Shown here: positions 8,841 through 18,058 of the stretch, one piece after another
Layout: each line of letters opens with the position of its first letter
How positions within the stretch are numbered: the stretch's first letter is position 1
Assembly: GCA_947631625.1 (NCBI GenBank)
Contig: CANRMA010000002.1
Span: forward strand, 62,001 to 126,000
DNA: 64,000 nucleotides
Reading direction: 5' to 3'
From: an uncultured Lachnospiraceae bacterium
Lineage (GTDB): Bacteria; Bacillota; Clostridia; Lachnospirales; Lachnospiraceae
Notes under the pieces: generated by a model
Databases searched by the model: none
Seen by the model: the letters and a program-made list of their open reading frames with translations, nothing else
Told to the model about the DNA's origin: nothing
Translations under genes and position numbers: made by a program

Positions 8841-8950
8841 TATTATCCTGAGTTCTGCCGCAAGAGCCATATCCGGAAAAAGTTAAGGTAGGAAAATATA
8901 ATAAAGTAGGAAGATAAAATAAGAAGATATAATAAGATAAGAAGATATAA

Positions 8951-8982
8951 TAAAAGCCGGCTGATAAACAGTCGGCTTTTAT
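8951..8982 (-). terminator. Terminator of the tRNA-Pro gene
   Basis: AAAAGCCG/CGGCTTTT arms (8952-8959 and 8973-8980) with T-rich flanks on both sides. It lies just beyond the 3' end of the minus-strand tRNA and could also stop transcripts from the EAL gene. The preceding spacer (8880-8950) is a degenerate AAGAAGATATAATA repeat. Confidence 0.7.
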
Positions 8983-8994
8983 CGAATCTGGCAA

Positions 8995-9067
8995 TCGGAA
9001 TGACAGGACTTGAACCTGCGGCCTCTACTTCCCTAAAGTAGCGCTCTACCACCTGAGCCACATCCCG
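8995..9067 (-). tRNA. tRNA-Pro (anticodon AGG)
   Basis: A 73-nt cloverleaf on the minus strand. The acceptor is CGGGATG/CATTCCG with discriminator A, the D stem GCTC/GAGC, the anticodon stem CTACT/AGTAG and the T arm GCAGG-TTCAAGT-CCTGT. The seven-base loop TTAGGGA has U33 and G37, giving anticodon AGG. No CCA is encoded. A proline tRNA with A34 is unusual in bacteria, where UGG or GGG is normal (see findings). Confidence 0.88.
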
Positions 9068-9117
9068 GTATATTATTTTGGCAGCCTTTTGTCAGCTTAC
9101 CGCAAAGCACATTTAGT

Positions 9118-9146
9118 ATTATACATAATAATATGATAAATTGCAA
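9118..9146 (-). promoter_or_regulatory. Promoter of tRNA-Pro
   Basis: On the minus strand TTGCAA (9141-9146), a 17-bp spacer and a perfect TATAAT (9118-9123) lie about 50 bp before the mature tRNA 5' end. Confidence 0.75.
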
Positions 9147-9149
9147 GGA

Positions 9150-9232
9150 AAATTTTTTAATACTGATTTTTTAATTTTTTAATACTGATTTTTTAATGCA
9201 GATTTTAATACTTATTTTTATGCTGATTTTTT
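9150..9232. repeat. Degenerate TTTTTTAATACTGA repeats in spacer
   Basis: About five imperfect direct copies of a 14-20 bp word (TTTTTTAATACTGATT) fill the spacer between the tRNA-Pro promoter and the next gene. Nothing else is seen in this stretch. Confidence 0.6.
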
Positions 9233-9348
9233 GGCATGGACTTTATATTTGACTTATGATACAATGTGTTTGTTCTTTTAATATAAGGGGACTATCAGAG
9301 GTGTAAGATCATTGTGATTGGATTTTGCGCCTTTTAAAAGGTGATAAC

Positions 9349-9645
9349 ATGATAGACAAAGAGACTTTTCATCCGCTTAACTATATTAAAAAGGAAGAGT
9401 ATTCTGGCAGCATGGATGGCATGCGCTATATGTTAAAAAGGGAGAAGTCCGGGGATGAGGATGTTATCCGTATAACAATATGGCCGGAGCCTTTTGGGAT
9501 AAATAAGACGCCGGAGGGGTCAAAGCAGTTTAAGGAAGTGCCGCTGACTGAAGAAGGAGTGGAGATGGCGGCGGATTGGCTCAATGAACAATATATGCAG
9601 CAGGAAGAAAGGTGGAAGGAAAGCCGGCGAAAACCGCTGGTCTGA
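9349..9645 (+). CDS. Small conserved-looking hypothetical protein
   Basis: A 98-residue soluble protein without signal peptide or membrane segment and not recognised. The ATG at 9349 is preceded by AAAAGGTG at suitable distance, so I prefer it to an in-frame start at 9325. Features are a possible compact alpha/beta fold (YMLKREKSGDEDVIRITIWPE, then FGINKTPEGSKQFKEV) and a charged C-terminal helix (WLNEQYMQQEERWKESRRK). It lies 9 bp before the MATE exporter gene and is probably cotranscribed. No function is assigned. Confidence 0.65.
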   Translation: MIDKETFHPLNYIKKEEYSGSMDGMRYMLKREKSGDEDVIRITIWPEPFGINKTPEGSKQFKEVPLTEEGVEMAADWLNEQYMQQEERWKESRRKPLV

Positions 9646-9654
9646 TACATAGGT

Positions 9655-11187
9655 ATGAAAACGGAAATTGAGAAAACAGAGATAAAGCAATCAGAAGATA
9701 AAAAAGCAGAAGTTAAACAGAAAGCGGAAGTTAAACAGAAAGCGGAAGTTAAACAATCTGAGGTAAGAGAAGAAGTTATAAAAGAAGAAGTTATAAAAAC
9801 AGAAGTAAATGAAAAGGACAACAAAAAAGACAAGGGCTCCAAATATGAAATGGACATGTGCAGCGGCTCCATACTGGGGAAGCTGCTGCTGTTTTCATTG
9901 CCGCTTATGGCATCGAGCATATTGCAGCTTCTTTTTAATGCGGCGGATGTTATCGTGGTAGGACGCTTTGCCGGAGACAATTCACTGGCGGCTGTCGGCT
10001 CGACTTCATCGCTTGTTAATCTTTTAACAAACTTTTTCATGGGACTGTCGGTAGGCGCCAATGTTCTGGTTGCCAGATATTTTGGCGCGCGGCAGAAAAA
10101 AGATATGTCAGAGACGGTGCATACGGCAATGATGTTAAGCGTTTTCAGCGGGCTTGCGCTGACTGTCATCGGCGTTATCGGCGCGCCGAAGATACTGATC
10201 TGGATGCAGACTCCTGAAGAGGTGCTTTCGTTGGCTGTGTTGTATCTTCGTATATATTTTGTCGGAATGACGGCAATGATGCTTTACAACTTTGGTAGCG
10301 CGATCATGAGGGCTGTGGGAGATACCAGAAGACCGCTGTATTATCTTTCGGTTGCCGGAGTTGTCAATGTTGTTTTAAATCTGTTTTTTGTAATAGTATT
10401 ACATATGGATGTGGCAGGAGTTGCGACCGCCACGGTGATATCGCAGTGTATATCGGCGTTTTTGATCGTAAGATGTATGATGCGTATGGAGAGTGTCAGG
10501 TTGGAACTGTCCAAGCTTAAGATAAATGCGGATAAATTTAAAAGGATACTGCAGATCGGACTGCCGGCCAGCGTACAGGGAATAATCTTTTCTTTTTCCA
10601 ACGTGATTATCCAGTCTTCGGTAAATTCGTTCGGCGCCGTTACGGTTGCGGGCAATTCTGCGGCGGCCAATATAGAGGGGTTCGTCTATGTGGCTATGAA
10701 CGCGTTCCATCAGGCGACGATTTCTTTTACCGGTCAGAATGTCGGAGCCGCCAAATACGAGAGGGTAAACAAAATTGCATATACTGCGGAACTTTGCGTG
10801 CTTGCGGTAGGAGCGGTGTTGGGAAATATCGTGGTGCTTTTCGGCAGGCCGTTGCTTAGTCTGTATACGCCAAGCCCTGAAGTTATAGAGGCCGGTATGA
10901 GGAGAGTGCGGGTTATCTGTTCCACATATGCATTTTGCGGTATGATGGATGTTATGGTTGGGGTTTTAAGAGGACTCGGTTATTCTGTAATGCCTATGTT
11001 CGTATCTCTTATAGGCGCCTGCGGACTCAGGCTTTTATGGATATTTACATTTTTCAGGATGGAGACTTTCCACACGATAACGTCTTTATATTTGACTTAT
11101 CCGGTCAGTTGGTTTATAACCTTTGCCGCGCATGTGATATGTTTCATCATAGTAAGAAGAAAACTGGCAAAAAAATGGGGCGTGTGA
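9655..11187 (+). CDS. MATE family efflux transporter with repetitive charged N-terminal extension
   Basis: A 510-residue multidrug/toxin antiporter of the inner membrane driven by Na+ or H+. From about residue 66 it is a standard MATE protein with 12 membrane segments (ILGKLLLFSLPLMASSILQ, FNAADVIVVGRFAG, then the second homologous half near QIGLPASVQGIIF). The first ~60 residues are highly charged and built of repeats, including three copies of AEVKQK encoded by 18-bp units at 9703-9756, and EEVIK duplicates. This tail is not part of the usual fold. The ribosome site at 9655 is weak, so a later start is possible. Confidence 0.88.
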   Translation: MKTEIEKTEIKQSEDKKAEVKQKAEVKQKAEVKQSEVREEVIKEEVIKTEVNEKDNKKDKGSKYEMDMCSGSILGKLLLFSLPLMASSILQLLFNAADVIVVGRFAGDNSLAAVGSTSSLVNLLTNFFMGLSVGANVLVARYFGARQKKDMSETVHTAMMLSVFSGLALTVIGVIGAPKILIWMQTPEEVLSLAVLYLRIYFVGMTAMMLYNFGSAIMRAVGDTRRPLYYLSVAGVVNVVLNLFFVIVLHMDVAGVATATVISQCISAFLIVRCMMRMESVRLELSKLKINADKFKRILQIGLPASVQGIIFSFSNVIIQSSVNSFGAVTVAGNSAAANIEGFVYVAMNAFHQATISFTGQNVGAAKYERVNKIAYTAELCVLAVGAVLGNIVVLFGRPLLSLYTPSPEVIEAGMRRVRVICSTYAFCGMMDVMVGVLRGLGYSVMPMFVSLIGACGLRLLWIFTFFRMETFHTITSLYLTYPVSWFITFAAHVICFIIVRRKLAKKWGV

Positions 11188-11201
11188 TGCGCCCCGTTTT
11201 T
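11177..11201 (+). terminator. Terminator overlapping the MATE stop codon
   Basis: GGGGCG and CGCCCC arms around TGTGATG (11177-11196), followed by a short T run (11197-11201). The MATE stop codon lies in the loop. It also sits exactly at the end of the convergent degV gene. Confidence 0.8.
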
Positions 11202-12088
11202 CAGTCGTTTCTTTCGCTGCCCCAGAAAAATAAAGCTACGGTTCCGGGCCCTGTATGGCTGCCTATAGTGGCGCCTATGGGAAAGATCTCCACTTTACCG
11301 TCAAGATCCGGGAAGCGTTCTTCAACTAAGGCGGCAACGGCTTTGGCGTCTTCAGGGCAGGCGGAATGGCTGATAAAGCACTTTCCGGTATAGCCTGTCC
11401 CGTTTTGGGCGTAGGTTTCCATCTTTTCTACGATGCGTTCTATGACTTTTTTCTTGGTTCTTATTTTTTCCCTGGGGATAAGCTTGCCTTCAAAGTTGAC
11501 ATTTAACAGCGGACAGATATTTAAGACCGATCCGATAAAACCGCTGGCTTTGGAAATACGGCCGCCTTTTACGAAAAATGTCAGATCGGTCGAGAAGAAC
11601 CAGTGATGGAGCCTGAGTTTGTTTTTTTCAACCCAGTCATACAGAGTGTCTATGTCTGCGCCGTCGTCCCGCATGTCGGCGAGAGTTTCCATGATGAGAC
11701 CGAAACCGCTTGAGGCTGCAAGCGAATCAACTATATACAGTTTCCTGTCGGGATATTTTTCAATAAGATCGTCTCTTGCGATGCAGGCTGAGTTGCAGGT
11801 GCCTGAGATACCGCTTGACAGGCAGAGGTGAAGGACATCAAAGCCCTGCTGCAGCATATCTTCAAAATATTCGGTATATTCGCCTGCTGAGATCTGCGAG
11901 GTCTTGGTCGTTGCGCCCTCCAACATTTTTTGATACATGGTTTCCATTGGGATCGACTGTCCAAGATCGTCCGGATAGTCCTGCCCGTCAAGCTCAAAAT
12001 GAAAGCTGGCATAGCGGATATCTCTTCTTTCAAACCATTCTTTGGTTAAATCTGCCGTGGAACAGCAGCTCAGTATATATCGCGACAT
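11201..12088 (-). CDS. DegV family fatty-acid-binding protein
   Basis: A 295-residue DegV/FakB-type protein. These bind a single fatty acid and present it to the FakA kinase for phospholipid synthesis. Family features are an N-terminal strand with CSTADLT, the F.LDG.DY..D segment (FELDGQDYPDDLG), TSQISAGEYTEYFE, the ligand-contact motif CLSSGISGTCNSA, and the C-terminal GATIGSHTGPGTVALFF. ATG 12088 follows AGGAGA. It converges on the MATE gene and shares the terminator between them. The lipid ligand cannot be told. Confidence 0.92.
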   Translation of the reverse strand: MSRYILSCCSTADLTKEWFERRDIRYASFHFELDGQDYPDDLGQSIPMETMYQKMLEGATTKTSQISAGEYTEYFEDMLQQGFDVLHLCLSSGISGTCNSACIARDDLIEKYPDRKLYIVDSLAASSGFGLIMETLADMRDDGADIDTLYDWVEKNKLRLHHWFFSTDLTFFVKGGRISKASGFIGSVLNICPLLNVNFEGKLIPREKIRTKKKVIERIVEKMETYAQNGTGYTGKCFISHSACPEDAKAVAALVEERFPDLDGKVEIFPIGATIGSHTGPGTVALFFWGSERND

Positions 12089-12321
12089 ATATGTTTCTCC
12101 TGTTTTTATTAGTAAGATCTATATCTTAAGTCTAGCATATAAGGCAGATATATGCAAATGGATATATTGGAAAATTTTGAAGAAAATTAAACAAAATTAT
12201 ATTTACCTGTTTTGCGAAATTTACGTTTTTTCAATTCCATTTCAATGTCATTTCAATGTAATTAAATATTTTATATTGAAACATTGATAAAAACGTGATA
12301 GATTATTAATTGTGAACAATC

Positions 12322-12569
12322 AATATATATAAAAGATATTTACGAAACTCTCTTTAAACGTATATTGATTGTATAGATTTAACAAACACCTATGCAGGCG
12401 CTCTGAGCCCGCAGCGCAAAGAATTTGCGCTTGTTATAAGGCTGCGTATTTTGCAGCCTTAGCACCGTTGCGAGGCTCAACGCAGCGAAAGCGGCCTGCA
12501 AGGGTTTTGTTAAATCTGTACAATCTCAAAGACGTAAATCAGCGTTTCACAATTACCTGATATATATAG
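12322..12569. mobile_element. MITE-like element, copy A2
   Basis: The element spans about 12334-12559. It has a degenerate left end (AGATATTTACGAAAC), a good right end (GTTTCACAATTACCTG) and the internal palindromes shared with copies A1 and A3, plus an extra hairpin (GCGCAAAGAATTTGCGC). Flanking AT-rich direct repeats (ATATATATA) resemble a target-site duplication. It fills most of the 550-bp gap between degV and the chemoreceptor gene. An AT-rich stretch at 12120-12320 holds nothing recognisable. Confidence 0.7.
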
Positions 12570-12638
12570 TACATGATTAATATTCAGAAATAATTTATAT
12601 CCGGATAACATAAGCATGGCGCACAACAGGAGGATCAG

Positions 12639-14657
12639 ATGAAAACGATTAAGGGACGGCTTATTACGATCATATCTTTGGCAGCAGTATTGATACTGAT
12701 AGTTTCTTCACTGGCAGGTTATATGATCGCCAACAGGACATTGAGTGAAAAAGTACGTCAGCTGCAGAATGAAAAGGCGCAAAAGGCCGCAGAAGAGATA
12801 AACGGTTGGATGGCGGAGCAGATCCTGTGGGTAAGGGAAAATGTTGATACATATGAACTTAAGATGCGCGGTGAATCTTATGATGTGATAAAAAGTTATA
12901 TGGCGGCGCATCTTGGACAAAATGACGGTACTGTCATGGACGCTTATTATGGTTTTGAAGATCATACCATGCTTATTATTAATTCTGAAGTTGACGATGA
13001 TTATGATCCCTGTGAGCGCGGTTGGTATACGCAGGCCAAAGAGGCGGATGCGACTATAGTGACCGATCCTTATGTGGATGCTTTTACGGGAAAGATAGTA
13101 ATTACCGTGGCGGCGCCCATGCATGACGAGCAGGGAGCCATAGTCGGCGTAAGCGGCGCGGATATTACGATAGAAGAACTGGTTAATGTAGTAAACGGAT
13201 TGAACGAAGATAACAGTTACGGATTTTTGGTAGACAGCGTAGGAAATTTTATCACGCATCCTAACGACGCATATCTGCCTACCGCAGAGAAGGCAACGGC
13301 CGTTGCGGATGTGGAAGGCGGAGTCCTTAATAAAGTGGATGAACTTATCAAATCGGGCGGCGGTCTGATATTAAGCAAAGATTATGACAATGAACAGAAA
13401 TATTTTGCGACAGTATCCCTTAGGGACTGCGACTGGGCGATCGGAGTTGTGATCCCCCGTTACGCTGTTGCGAAAGAACTGTCGGGTCTGGTTGTTTCCT
13501 CGATATTTTTAAGTCTGGTGGGAATAATGATCATAATCATATGCATTGTTATAACGGCCAACAAACTGCTTGCGCCGATCGCAGATCTCAAGCAGTTTGC
13601 AAGCGGTGATTTCAGGGATGAAACAGCCAATGAAGGCGTTAAAAAGTCCAAAGTCGGAGAGGGCTTTAAGGATGAGCTTGAAGAGATAGAATATGCTACC
13701 AAGTCCGTGCGCAGGCAGATACGTGACACGATACTGGGGACCAAAGCCGAAGCGGCAGGAATCAAGGATATTGCAACTGCGGCTTACAGCGATATGGCTG
13801 ACCTTAATAACGGTCTTGACAAAATGGATCAGTTAGTGATGGATGTTACCGCCAGAACGAGCGAAGCGACCAATATGGTCAATACAGTCAGCGAAGCAAG
13901 TACGGAAATAGGCGGAGTGGTTGACAGTGTATCCATGAAGGCTTCAGAAGCGGCGGAGGCTTCTTCCGAGATAAACGCCCGCGCAGATAAGGTGCTTGAA
14001 ACTACGGAAGAGGCTAAGCAGCAGGCTAGCGACATTTACCGTAAAGTTGAGAAAAAACTTGAAGCTGCTTTGCAGGAAGCAGAGAAAGTTGAAGTTGTAA
14101 AGACTTTATCACAGGAAATTCTTACGATCGCATCGCAGACAAACCTTATTGCGTTGAATGCGTCTATCGAGGCGGCGAGGGCCGGAGAAGCCGGAAGAGG
14201 TTTTGCGGTTGTTGCGGATGAGGTAAGGAATCTTGCAGAGCGTTCCACGGAAGCAGTGGACAATATTCAGAAGGTAATAGATGAAGTTGTAAGATCCGTT
14301 ACGGATCTGAAAGAAAGTTCAGGTACTTTGCTGAATTTCATGAAAGAGCATGTTATAGGCGATTATCACGCTATGCTCGATACTGCTAAGCAGTATAAGC
14401 AGGACGCTTTATTTTATGACGGAATCGCAACTGATCTTGGGGCTTCGGCTCAGGAGATGGGAGCTTCCATAGAAGAGCTGCTTGCTTCCATACATACTAT
14501 ATTGGAGGCAAACTCCGAAATAGAAGATGATATTAAAAATGTCGCGGAGGCAATGCAGAATACCAACATAAGTTCTGAGGAAATCTTAAGGCAGATGGCC
14601 ATTCTTGAAAAGAGCAGCCGCACGCTTGAGGAAATAGTTGACAGTTTCAAAATTTAA
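12639..14657 (+). CDS. Methyl-accepting chemotaxis protein with dCache sensor
   Basis: A 672-residue chemoreceptor. Transmembrane segment 1 is at residues ~8-30 and an extracellular double Cache domain spans ~35-275 ([45 protein letters not shown]). Segment 2 is at ~285-308, followed by a HAMP-like linker and a long cytoplasmic coiled coil. The signalling tip is [20 protein letters not shown] followed by [13 protein letters not shown], which binds CheA/CheW. The Cache motif (DxxxR-type GWYTQ and D-PYVDA) resembles amino-acid-sensing receptors, so an amine ligand is possible. The start has AGGAGG-like spacing. No che genes are nearby. Confidence 0.93.
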   Translation: MKTIKGRLITIISLAAVLILIVSSLAGYMIANRTLSEKVRQLQNEKAQKAAEEINGWMAEQILWVRENVDTYELKMRGESYDVIKSYMAAHLGQNDGTVMDAYYGFEDHTMLIINSEVDDDYDPCERGWYTQAKEADATIVTDPYVDAFTGKIVITVAAPMHDEQGAIVGVSGADITIEELVNVVNGLNEDNSYGFLVDSVGNFITHPNDAYLPTAEKATAVADVEGGVLNKVDELIKSGGGLILSKDYDNEQKYFATVSLRDCDWAIGVVIPRYAVAKELSGLVVSSIFLSLVGIMIIIICIVITANKLLAPIADLKQFASGDFRDETANEGVKKSKVGEGFKDELEEIEYATKSVRRQIRDTILGTKAEAAGIKDIATAAYSDMADLNNGLDKMDQLVMDVTARTSEATNMVNTVSEASTEIGGVVDSVSMKASEAAEASSEINARADKVLETTEEAKQQASDIYRKVEKKLEAALQEAEKVEVVKTLSQEILTIASQTNLIALNASIEAARAGEAGRGFAVVADEVRNLAERSTEAVDNIQKVIDEVVRSVTDLKESSGTLLNFMKEHVIGDYHAMLDTAKQYKQDALFYDGIATDLGASAQEMGASIEELLASIHTILEANSEIEDDIKNVAEAMQNTNISSEEILRQMAILEKSSRTLEEIVDSFKI

Positions 14658-14678
14658 GCGGCTTATGCATAGGTAATC

Positions 14679-15992
14679 TTATAAACCGGACTTTATATGG
14701 CGGCGCAGGAAAAAGAGAGCCATAATGTTAGGCACTGCCATAAGAGCGTTTATAAGATCGCTGCATTCCCAGACCAGTTTCATTGGAATGACTGCTCCGA
14801 GGTATATCATAAGCACATAAATAAATTTATAATACGGAATACCTTTTTGGCCAAGGAGGTATTCCGTTGCCTTTTCGCCAAAGTATGACCAGCCTATAAG
14901 AGTCGTTACCGCAAAGGCTGTGAGCGATATCGTAAGAAAGGCCTCGCCCACATAGGGAAGGTGTGAAAAGGCAGCGGCCGTAAGCCCGGTCTCTGCGCAG
15001 TTTTGTACGGAAAGCGGGTCATAGAGCATATTTGAGACTATTACAAGACCTGTTATCAGGCACATTACAACGGTATCCCAGAAAACCGCAGTCATGGAGA
15101 CATAAGCCTGAATAAGCGGGTCCTGTGTTTCGGAGGCTGCCGCCGCTATCGAAGAAGTCCCGATTCCGGCTTCATTCGTAAAAAGACCTCTGGCTATGCC
15201 GTAGCGCAGCGCAAGCTGCAGGGTAGAGCCGACAAAACCTCCGGATATCGATGAGAAGGAAAAAGCGTCTCTAAGTATCCACAGACAGGCCGCGGGAAGC
15301 TGTTTACGGTACAGTATTAGCAGCAGAAAACAGCCAAAAAGGTAAAAAAAGCTTATCGCGGGTACCATTCTTTCACACAGGTTTCCGATGGTTTTTATAC
15401 CGCCGACGATCACGCTGCCGGCAAGAAGAGCCAGTATGAACCCGGTAATGTGAGGGGATATCTTAAAAGAAGAGTAAGCCGCCTGCGTTACGGAATTGGA
15501 CTGAGTGGCGGAGCCTGTGCCGAAGGCCGCAGCCAGTGTGCAGAGCGCATAAAAAGCGCCCAACGTATTATTATGTAAACCATTTCGCATCACATACATC
15601 GGTCCGCCCGTGAAAGCGCCGTCTTTGCGGCGGCTGCGGAATAAGACGCTAAGATAACATTCACCGTAAGCCGTAGCCATGCCTAATATGCCCGTGATCC
15701 AACACCAGAAAACGGCTCCCGGACCGCCGAGCGCAACAGCGGTGGAAACTCCGATTATATTTCCGGTTCCAAGCGTGGCCGCCAATGTGGTCGAGAGTGC
15801 GGAAAAGGGAGAAAGGTTTTTTCCTTTGCCTTCAGCGTTATCACAAAGACCAAGCGAAAGCTTTATGGCATATAAGATTTTCCTCTGCGGCATATGCAGC
15901 CTGAGGGTGAAATATATGTGGGTTCCCATCAGTATAAAAAGGAGAGGCAGCCCCCAGATGAAATTGTTGGCGTCTTTTATGATCTGCAGCAT
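14679..15992 (-). CDS. Sodium:alanine/glycine symporter (AGCS family)
   Basis: A 437-residue cytoplasmic-membrane transporter that imports small neutral amino acids with Na+. Signature segments are GPGAVFWCWITGILGMATAY, the GGPMYVMRNG motif, FTNEAGIGTSSIAAAA and GWSYFGEKATEYL, with about ten membrane helices. The ribosome site on the minus strand is weak. It converges on the chemoreceptor gene with only 21 bp between the stops and no clear terminator. No operon partners. Confidence 0.93.
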   Translation of the reverse strand: MLQIIKDANNFIWGLPLLFILMGTHIYFTLRLHMPQRKILYAIKLSLGLCDNAEGKGKNLSPFSALSTTLAATLGTGNIIGVSTAVALGGPGAVFWCWITGILGMATAYGECYLSVLFRSRRKDGAFTGGPMYVMRNGLHNNTLGAFYALCTLAAAFGTGSATQSNSVTQAAYSSFKISPHITGFILALLAGSVIVGGIKTIGNLCERMVPAISFFYLFGCFLLLILYRKQLPAACLWILRDAFSFSSISGGFVGSTLQLALRYGIARGLFTNEAGIGTSSIAAAASETQDPLIQAYVSMTAVFWDTVVMCLITGLVIVSNMLYDPLSVQNCAETGLTAAAFSHLPYVGEAFLTISLTAFAVTTLIGWSYFGEKATEYLLGQKGIPYYKFIYVLMIYLGAVIPMKLVWECSDLINALMAVPNIMALFFLRRHIKSGL

Positions 15993-16127
15993 GGCGTTTT
16001 TCCGTACATAGTTAAGTTGTTATATTTTATTATTCAGTTTTATAAAAAAGAACCGCGGTCCGGATGATTGAGCAACTGTCATCAAAGCCGCCGCGCTGCC
16101 TGGAATGGCTTATATAAGGAGAATATT

Positions 16128-16529
16128 ATGGACAAAGATGATATGGTTGACATAAGTACACGGAAAGAGGCTTGGGAATGGGCTAAGGCTCTGTGTTATT
16201 ATGCAGGGGAAAATGATGATTTCCTTAACGGATTTTGGAAGGAGCTTATAGGCTCTGAGGGAATATATAAGGAGTTTGTTTATTATTTAACAAACCGAAC
16301 ATTTTTATGTGAGTATAAAATACAGGGGTACAGTGTCATCGACATAATGGTATGGCAGATGGATCATTTTAAAGCCAGACTTGACGATGACAGGTCAGGT
16401 ATGAAGCAGAACGGGGACAGAATGCTGCTGATGGCTTTTGACACCATGCTGAAGATGGAAAAAGATCCGGTTAAATATGTAAGTCTTATGCAGTCCGAGA
16501 CCGGAACGGATTATCCCGAAAAATATTAA
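16128..16529 (+). CDS. Hypothetical protein
   Basis: A 133-residue acidic soluble protein that I do not recognise. It is predicted largely helical (EAWEWAKALCYYAGENDDFLN, KEFVYYLTNRTFLCEYKI). The ATG at 16128 follows AAGGAGA, and the in-frame upstream start at 16068 lacks such a site. It lies divergent from the alanine symporter and upstream of trkA, without evident functional link. Confidence 0.65.
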   Translation: MDKDDMVDISTRKEAWEWAKALCYYAGENDDFLNGFWKELIGSEGIYKEFVYYLTNRTFLCEYKIQGYSVIDIMVWQMDHFKARLDDDRSGMKQNGDRMLLMAFDTMLKMEKDPVKYVSLMQSETGTDYPEKY

Positions 16530-16676
16530 TGTTGCTAATTATAGAAATAGATAATATAATAAGCTAAGGTTCATATGGATAATCCGGTGTTGCCAAACTG
16601 TTATCCCGTCATACGGGAAGGGGTCTTGCAATTACCTGATTTATACGTTATTGATTAAGAAGGGTATAACATTTAT

Positions 16677-18032
16677 ATGCACATTATAATAGTCGGCTGC
16701 GGAAATGTGGGTTCAACATTGACACAGCAGCTTAGTTCTGAAGGACATAATATAACGATAGTGGATGTCGATAACCGCAGAATGCAGAATCTTGTTAATA
16801 ATTATGATGTAATGGGCGTTCTTGGAAACGGCGCGAGTTTTTCCGTGCAGAGCGAAGCCGGAGTAAATAATGCGCATCTGCTCATTGCGGTCACGGGTTC
16901 TGACGAAGTCAATCTTTTGTGCTGTCTTATAGCGAAAAAGACCGGCGGCTGTCATACCATCGCCAGAGTGCGTAATCCCATTTACAATATGGAGATCGGC
17001 TATATCAAGGAAGAGCTTGGTCTGTCAATGGTAGTAAATCCTGAGCTTGCGGCGGCGCAGGAGATGGCGAGGCTGCTTAAGTTCCCGTCTGCGATAGCGA
17101 TCGGCACTTTTACCAAAGGCCGGGTCGAGGTAGTAAAATACCGTGTGGAGGCAGGCTCAATTCTTTGCGATCAGACGCTTCAGCAGATCAATTCAAAGCT
17201 TAAGGCCGATATCCTGATATGTTCCGTAGAGCGCGGCGATCAGGTATTTATTCCGGGCGGTAATTTTATAATACGTGAAAGAGATGAAATTTCCATAGTA
17301 GGCACGCAGCAAAAGACCGTGGAGTTTTTTAAAAAGATGGGCGTTGCCGTTGCCGCCGCAAAAAACGTAATGATAGTAGGCGGAGGGGAGATAGCTTTCT
17401 ATCTTGCGAAGCAGCTTATCTCTATGGGGATTCGCGTTAAGATAATAGAGATCGACAAAGAAAGATGTATGACGTTGAGCGAACTGCTTCCGGAAGCGGC
17501 TGTCATAAACGGAGACGGAACCGACAGGGATCTTCTTATGCAGGAAGGGCTTATACAGACTGAAGCGTTTGTTTCGCTGACCAACGTGGATGAAGAAAAT
17601 ATCATGCTCTCTCTTTTTGCAAAAAGTCTGACTAAGGCCAAGCTTATAACAAATGTGCACCGCATCACTTATGACGAGATAATAGACAGTCTGGATATAG
17701 GGAGCGTGATATATCCCAAATATCTTACTGCCGAGTATATCATTAAGTATGTCCGCGCTATGGTAAATTCGCTTGGCAGTAATATCGAGACGCTTTACCG
17801 GCTCAATGACAATAAGGTGGAGGCGCTTGAGTTTTATGTAAAAAAAGATTCTCCCGTGATCGGAATCCCTCTTCAGGATCTGAAGATCAAACCTGATATT
17901 TTAATATGCGCGATAAACCACAAAGGACATATCACTATTCCGGGCGGCCAGAGTATAATAAGTATCGGCGATACAGTCATAGTAGTGACTACAAATACCG
18001 GACTGAATGATATAAGAGATATACTGAAGTAG
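16677..18032 (+). CDS. trkA: Trk potassium uptake regulatory protein TrkA
   Basis: A 451-residue peripheral subunit that gates the TrkH K+ channel. It has two tandem RCK units, each a Rossmann domain plus TrkA_C lobe. The first begins IIVGCGNVGSTL with the acidic strand end VDVD; the second (residue ~225) begins MIVGGGEIAFYL with IIEID. Both nucleotide-binding glycine loops look intact. TrkA_C lobes appear near residues 140-215 and 370-450. trkH follows after 26 bp, clearly one operon. The 147-bp upstream spacer shows no recognisable c-di-AMP riboswitch, only a degenerate MITE end. Confidence 0.95.
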   Translation: MHIIIVGCGNVGSTLTQQLSSEGHNITIVDVDNRRMQNLVNNYDVMGVLGNGASFSVQSEAGVNNAHLLIAVTGSDEVNLLCCLIAKKTGGCHTIARVRNPIYNMEIGYIKEELGLSMVVNPELAAAQEMARLLKFPSAIAIGTFTKGRVEVVKYRVEAGSILCDQTLQQINSKLKADILICSVERGDQVFIPGGNFIIRERDEISIVGTQQKTVEFFKKMGVAVAAAKNVMIVGGGEIAFYLAKQLISMGIRVKIIEIDKERCMTLSELLPEAAVINGDGTDRDLLMQEGLIQTEAFVSLTNVDEENIMLSLFAKSLTKAKLITNVHRITYDEIIDSLDIGSVIYPKYLTAEYIIKYVRAMVNSLGSNIETLYRLNDNKVEALEFYVKKDSPVIGIPLQDLKIKPDILICAINHKGHITIPGGQSIISIGDTVIVVTTNTGLNDIRDILK

Positions 18033-18058
18033 GGAGAATGAAAGGACCGGGTATATAA

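Noticed and set aside
9426-10169. 247-residue Ser/Thr-rich minus-strand frame
   Set aside because: It is antisense to the MATE gene; its repeats mirror the AEVKQK units and codon pattern favours the plus strand.
12369-12560. A 63-residue frame inside MITE copy A2
   Set aside because: It is made entirely of repeat sequence, lacks a ribosome site and is not kept open in the other copies.
16530-16676. c-di-AMP (ydaO-type) riboswitch before trkA
   Set aside because: The spacer is only 147 bp, shows none of the conserved riboswitch blocks and contains a MITE end remnant.
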